From: Candidatus Gastranaerophilales bacterium
Lineage (GTDB): Bacteria; Cyanobacteriota; Vampirovibrionia; Gastranaerophilales; Gastranaerophilaceae
NCBI GenBank assembly: GCA_023662705.1
Contig: JAMPIM010000054.1
Location: 1 to 10,112, forward strand
Length of the DNA stretch: 10,112 nt
Reading direction: 5' to 3'
This document shows, piece by piece, positions 6,874 through 10,112 of the stretch. The position numbers were made by a program, and so were the translations under genes. The stretch's first letter is position 1, and every line of letters begins with the position of its first letter. The notes beneath the pieces were generated by a model, which did no database searches, had not been told where the DNA came from, and saw only the letters and a list, made by a program, of their open reading frames with translations.

Positions 6874-6913
6874 CTTTAAGTTTTATGTAGAATAAGTCCG
6901 CAGGATTTCTATT

Positions 6914-8074
6914 ATGCTAGATAATAACTTTGATTATATATCATTTTCAATAAACATGAAAAGTTGGGCATTTTCGCGTATGCCAAACGATATTAATTCA
7001 GAAAACAGCACTTTTATCTGCAGTATAATAGAAGATTTTATTAAAATTGCTGGAGAAGGAGCATCAAAAGAGAATTTTCTTACTGCAAAACAACAAAAGT
7101 TTTGCTGCCAAATTATCGCAAAGTATACTTTTCATAAATCAGTTAATATTATACAAGCAAATATTCCACAAGAATATTGGAATGCTATATTGCAATCAAT
7201 CGCTTTTACTATCTATGAAGTTATAAAACAAGCATACCAGCACAATATTGAACAAGAAAAAATACTGCAAACTGTTGAATACCATGTCAATAAAAACTTT
7301 CATTATAAACTTGATGAGCTTTATGCAAAAAATTTAATAGATAAAACCATTTATACGAAAGCTTTATCGCAATCTAATATTGAGCTCATGAGTGAAGAAA
7401 AAGATCACAATAATTGCTATATGCTTGAAAATAACCAAGAAAAATTTTTACACGATAGCGTGTCAATAGCTTATGCAAGAAATTTGGCTTACAGATACTT
7501 GTTTAAAGCAGCACATTGCCTAAAAAAGGTATCAATGCAAACTAATGATAGAAAAGAAATTCTATTTTTTCTTAGAAATGCTATTGAAACAATTATCGGT
7601 CACATTCAGATAGAAATTTTTAATTTTTCAATTCCACAAGTAGAAAGAATAATTACTGTTTCTATGGAATTATTATTCCATAGAATTATTGGCCTGTATA
7701 AAAACAATATTTTATCAAATGATGATTGGTCAAAAGAATGCGTAAGTTATTTTGCTTCTATAATCTATACCATTGAATTTCGTTATGTTAAAGACAATGA
7801 CAAATTAAAAGATGTGTATGCATATGACAACTTGTTCTCAAATAAACAATTAAGAGAATATTTAAACGAATTTGTTAAAGATAACACTTTTACCCAAGAA
7901 CAAGTTAATAAAGCTTTTGGGAAAAGTTATATTACTTATTTAGAAAAAGAAATATGCGCGTTAATGAAAACAAGAAATATCCCGAACTTGATTATTAAAT
8001 GGCTGTTATATTTCACATCATGGTTCTCAATTTGGTTTATTTTACAATGGATATTGCATATTGTTTTTAAATAA
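6914..8074 (+). CDS. Unrecognised 386-residue protein with C-terminal membrane anchor
   Basis: I do not recognise this protein. It has no N-terminal signal and is mostly helix-forming sequence rich in Ile, Asn, Lys, Glu and Tyr. One strongly hydrophobic, Trp/Phe-rich segment sits at the extreme C-terminus (about residues 360-385), after a basic stretch containing KTRN and before a final Lys. This predicts a tail-anchored protein with its bulk in the cytoplasm. Near residue 147 there is a QSNIELM stretch, but no catalytic motif, nucleotide-binding loop or metal site that I can name. Two 60-base lines of the gene (from 7081 and 7861) are 30% and 27% G+C, against 37% and 45% for two lines of minD (from 9361 and 9481), so composition differs from its neighbours. 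That could reflect recent acquisition or relaxed selection. AGGA at 6902-6905 supports the ATG. It is a single-gene unit; no convincing terminator follows. Confidence 0.8.
   Translation: MLDNNFDYISFSINMKSWAFSRMPNDINSENSTFICSIIEDFIKIAGEGASKENFLTAKQQKFCCQIIAKYTFHKSVNIIQANIPQEYWNAILQSIAFTIYEVIKQAYQHNIEQEKILQTVEYHVNKNFHYKLDELYAKNLIDKTIYTKALSQSNIELMSEEKDHNNCYMLENNQEKFLHDSVSIAYARNLAYRYLFKAAHCLKKVSMQTNDRKEILFFLRNAIETIIGHIQIEIFNFSIPQVERIITVSMELLFHRIIGLYKNNILSNDDWSKECVSYFASIIYTIEFRYVKDNDKLKDVYAYDNLFSNKQLREYLNEFVKDNTFTQEQVNKAFGKSYITYLEKEICALMKTRNIPNLIIKWLLYFTSWFSIWFILQWILHIVFK
7660..7685. repeat. Perfect 11-bp inverted repeat inside the unknown gene
   Basis: TTCTATGGAAT (7660-7670) and ATTCCATAGAA (7675-7685) are exact reverse complements around TATT. 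The repeat lies within the coding sequence and reads through without disturbing the frame. No T-tract follows. It may be chance, an mRNA hairpin, or a protein binding site. Confidence 0.4.
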
Positions 8075-8184
8075 TGCCTTTCCCTAAATACTAAAAGTAA
8101 AGCATACAATATTAACCTCCTACTACATCCATAGCGATTACCCTTTATGATTGTCTACTTAACATTACGATACACTTTATTGAA

Positions 8185-8213
8185 TTGAGAAAATCTTTAA
8201 GATATCCTTAAAT
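8185..8213 (+). promoter_or_regulatory. Candidate promoter of the minCDE operon
   Basis: TTGAGA (8185-8190, 5 of 6 consensus) and TTAAAT (8208-8213, 4 of 6) are separated by 17 bases. An overlapping alternative is TTGAAT (8180-8185) with TATCCT (8203-8208), also 17 bases apart. Either would start transcription 20-30 bases before minC. I see nothing else convincing in 8075-8240: no tRNA, no clear hairpin and no small gene. Confidence 0.35.
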
Positions 8214-8240
8214 AGTGGTAGTTTATATTGGGTATATCAA

Positions 8241-9227
8241 ATGGAAAAAGGTTTTGTAGAGAATGGTTTTATTATAGATTTAAGCGTAGCCCAAAATACG
8301 ACTCAGCTTGTATCTGAGCTTAATTCCGTAATGGAACATCCTGATGTTAAGGGCAAAAGAATATGTTTAAAGCTGGGTGATTTGGACTTGAACCAATCAC
8401 AACTTTTAAGCGTAAAAGCATTGATTGAATCAATGGATGCAGAGATTGCATTTATTGACACTCTATCCGAACAAACGGAAGCATCAGCCGTATCTCACGG
8501 TATTATTGTTTCCAAGTTTGACGAAGACACAAAAACTGCAGCTTATGTTGCAGAAGCAGCTCCGGTTGAAGAAGAGCCTGTTATTGAAGAAACTTTAAAA
8601 GAAGGTGAGACAGTAGAAGTTCACGCTGATATTGAACAGCCTGTTGAAACAGAACCTGTTGTTACAATAGAAGGAATTGAAGACAGCTTTACGGAAGAAA
8701 CAGCTCAGGAACTTTCTGAAATTATTCCTTCAGAACACTTTGAAACAGATTTTGAAACCCTTGCCGCTAACGAAGGTTTATTCGCTAATGAAGAAATAAG
8801 CAAATACATCCTGCTTGATACAGGAGATGTTTTACCTGAAGATGCAGAAGAAAATAATATTGATACAAAAACTCTACCAACTTTGTATCTTCACCAAACA
8901 CTTCGTTCAGGTCAAACTGTAACTTATGAAGGAAACGTACTTATTATCGGTGACGCTCATCCGGGCAGTGAAATCGTTGCGGACGGCGATGTTACTGTTT
9001 GGGGTATTCTGGGCGGAATAGCTCACGCAGGTAAAAAAGGTAACGTTTCTGCTAAAGTAAGAGCATTAAAACTTAACGCAATTCAATTAAGAATTGCAGG
9101 TTTATACGCAAGAAGAAACGATACTTTGAATGTTCCTTACGTTCAAAAAACAAACGAGTTTACCCCTGAGGAAGCTCAAATTGAAGATGGAAGAATAGTA
9201 ATTTACAAAAAATTAAGGAGAGATTAA
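8241..9227 (+). CDS. minC: Septum site-determining protein MinC with long acidic linker
   Basis: MinC is the cytoplasmic FtsZ antagonist that MinD recruits to the membrane to stop division rings away from midcell. Residues about 5-92 resemble the N-terminal FtsZ-acting domain (KRICLKLGDLDLNQSQLLSVKALIE at 39-63, a beta-strand then helix). Residues about 214-293 are the C-terminal beta-helix that dimerises and binds MinD: RSGQTV (222-227), EGNVLIIGDAHPGSEIVADGDVTVWG, AHAGKKGN (261-268) and QLRIAG (282-287). The Arg usual in the L-R-G-x-A-H-A-G motif is Gly here (GILGGIAHAG). At 328 residues it is about 100 longer than common MinC. The excess is a linker (about 93-212) with 37 Asp/Glu and only 4 Lys/Arg. 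The ribosome site is weak (GGG at 8230-8232), yet no other start in frame looks better. It leads the minC-minD-minE operon, with minD starting 2 bases after its stop. Confidence 0.93.
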   Translation: MEKGFVENGFIIDLSVAQNTTQLVSELNSVMEHPDVKGKRICLKLGDLDLNQSQLLSVKALIESMDAEIAFIDTLSEQTEASAVSHGIIVSKFDEDTKTAAYVAEAAPVEEEPVIEETLKEGETVEVHADIEQPVETEPVVTIEGIEDSFTEETAQELSEIIPSEHFETDFETLAANEGLFANEEISKYILLDTGDVLPEDAEENNIDTKTLPTLYLHQTLRSGQTVTYEGNVLIIGDAHPGSEIVADGDVTVWGILGGIAHAGKKGNVSAKVRALKLNAIQLRIAGLYARRNDTLNVPYVQKTNEFTPEEAQIEDGRIVIYKKLRRD

Positions 9228-9229
9228 TA

Positions 9230-10042
9230 ATGGCTGGTCGAGTAATAGTAATTACATCCGGAAAAGGCGGAGTTGGTAAGACAACTACAAGTGCTAACAT
9301 TGGTACAGCTTTGGCAAAAGAAGGCTATAAAGTTGTTCTTATCGATACCGATTTGGGTCTTAGAAACTTAGACCTGCTTTTAGGACTTGAAAACAGAATC
9401 GTTTACACAATCGTAGACGTAATTGAAGAACGCTGCAAACTTAAACAAGCGCTTGTTAAGGACAAAAAGAACCCTAACTTACAGCTTCTTGCAGCAGCTC
9501 AAACAAGAGATAAATCAGCGGTTAATGCAGACCAATTGAGAGAAATCTGCGAAACACTAAAAGAAAAGAACGACTTTGTTCTTGTTGACTGCCCTGCGGG
9601 TATTGAACAAGGATTCCAGAACGCTGTTGCAGGTGCAAGCGAAGCAATCGTTGTTACAACTCCTGAAATGTCAGCTATCCGTGACGCTGACAGAATCATC
9701 GGTCTTTTAGGGCCAAAAGAAGAAATCAAAAGCACCAAGCTTTTATTAAACAGAGTTCGTCCAAGCTTGATTAAATCAAACGAAATGATGAGTGTTGACG
9801 ATGTTGTTGAAATTCTTGCTTGTCCACTTATCGGTATTATCCCTGAAGATACAGGAATCATTACTTCTACCAACAAAGGTGAGCCTATTGTTAATGATGA
9901 AAAAGCTTTAGCAGGTCAGGCATACAGAAATGTTGCTCAAAGAATCTTGGGAGAAGAAGTTCCGTTCTTAGATTTGGATGAACCAAAAGGATTTATGGCA
10001 AAAATTAAAAATGTGTTTGCAAAATTGAAAGCGAAGGTGTAG
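9230..10042 (+). CDS. minD: Septum site-determining ATPase MinD
   Basis: MinD is the membrane-cycling ATPase of the Min system: ATP-bound dimers sit on the inner membrane and recruit MinC, and MinE stimulates ATP hydrolysis to release them. This 270-residue protein is full length. The deviant Walker A loop GKGGVGKTT spans 11-19 with signature Lys12 and Lys17. The switch I segment DTDLGLRNLD spans 39-48. Walker B and switch II are seen in LVDCPAGIE with Asp120. The C-terminal 18 residues, starting KGFMAKIKNVF, form a basic amphipathic helix of the membrane-targeting type. The sequence aligns nearly throughout with Escherichia coli MinD from memory, including the YTIVDVIE, LLAAAQTRDK and IPEDTGI regions. 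A strong ribosome site AAGGAG (9215-9220) lies inside the end of minC, 9 bases before the ATG, so translation of the two is probably linked. Confidence 0.98.
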   Translation: MAGRVIVITSGKGGVGKTTTSANIGTALAKEGYKVVLIDTDLGLRNLDLLLGLENRIVYTIVDVIEERCKLKQALVKDKKNPNLQLLAAAQTRDKSAVNADQLREICETLKEKNDFVLVDCPAGIEQGFQNAVAGASEAIVVTTPEMSAIRDADRIIGLLGPKEEIKSTKLLLNRVRPSLIKSNEMMSVDDVVEILACPLIGIIPEDTGIITSTNKGEPIVNDEKALAGQAYRNVAQRILGEEVPFLDLDEPKGFMAKIKNVFAKLKAKV

Positions 10043-10044
10043 AA

Positions 10045-10112
10045 ATGGGACTTTTCACTGATTTTTATAATACGGTGGCTAAGTTCTTCCGCCCGCAAGA
10101 AGAACAACTTGA
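10045..10112 (+). CDS. minE: Cell division topological specificity factor MinE, N-terminal part
   Basis: An ATG two bases after the minD stop opens a frame reading MGLFTDFYNTVAKFFRPQEE to the window edge, 22 whole codons. AAGG (10034-10037) in the last codons of minD lies 7 bases before it. MinE proteins begin with a short amphipathic membrane-binding helix of the form M-x-L-x-x-F-F; here Leu3, Phe4, Phe7, Val11 and Phe14-Phe15 give a comparable hydrophobic face. Position directly after minD is the usual place for minE. MinE stimulates MinD ATPase and confines the MinCD inhibitor to the cell poles. The diagnostic MinD-binding and beta-sheet regions lie beyond the window, so identity rests on the start pattern and on context. 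Confidence 0.75.
   Translation, partial: MGLFTDFYNTVAKFFRPQEEQL

Noticed and set aside
8075..8240. Small gene, RNA gene or terminator between the unknown gene and minC
   Set aside because: I found no start codon with a ribosome site opening a useful frame, no cloverleaf and no convincing stem with a U-tract.
6914..8240. Defence island or toxin-antitoxin unit around the AT-rich unknown gene
   Set aside because: There is one isolated gene without nuclease, ATPase or DNA-binding motifs, no small partner gene and no flanking mobile-element repeats.

Overview
The window looks like a chromosomal segment of a low-G+C, diderm, non-photosynthetic relative of the Cyanobacteria, most likely order Gastranaerophilales (Melainabacteria/Vampirovibrionia). 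This is an inference. It rests on a full minC-minD-minE division cluster, pheT without an adjacent pheS, a prepilin fused to a YadA-like head and a phage-type chaperone, and a protein opening with repeated Phe-Lys-Gly style motifs that I associate with this lineage. No rRNA, tRNA, CRISPR array, transposase or phage structural cluster is visible.

Layout. Positions 1-71 hold a perfect 28-base palindrome-type hairpin and the ribosome binding site of the first gene. Positions 72-2057 (+) encode a chimeric surface protein: type IV prepilin N-terminus, 18 YadA-head repeats, and a C-terminal peptidase S74 chaperone. A structured 3' region (2061-2123) and a strong bidirectional terminator (2124-2154) separate it from the convergent pheT (4638-2164, -), the phenylalanyl-tRNA synthetase beta subunit. 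A short divergent promoter region (4639-4767) leads to an uncharacterised 398-residue repeat protein (4768-5964, +). Its stop codon interlocks with that of a convergent HD-GYP-like phosphohydrolase gene (6728-5961, -). After a second divergent promoter region (6729-6913) comes a very AT-rich gene for an unrecognised 386-residue protein with one C-terminal membrane segment (6914-8074, +). A 166-base gap then precedes the minCDE operon: minC 8241-9227, minD 9230-10042, and the first 22 codons of minE from 10045 to the window edge.

How the genes work together. Only minC, minD and minE form an evident functional unit: MinD ATPase binds the membrane, recruits MinC to block FtsZ rings at the poles, and MinE drives MinD off. 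This MinC is unusual in carrying an acidic linker of roughly 120 residues. The other genes are single-gene transcription units in alternating orientations, with no sign of a shared pathway.

Most interesting content: the prepilin/YadA-head/S74 chimera, the two unrecognised proteins (4768-5964 and 6914-8074), the divergent HD-GYP protein, and the long-linker MinC. I found no evidence for a defence system or mobile element.
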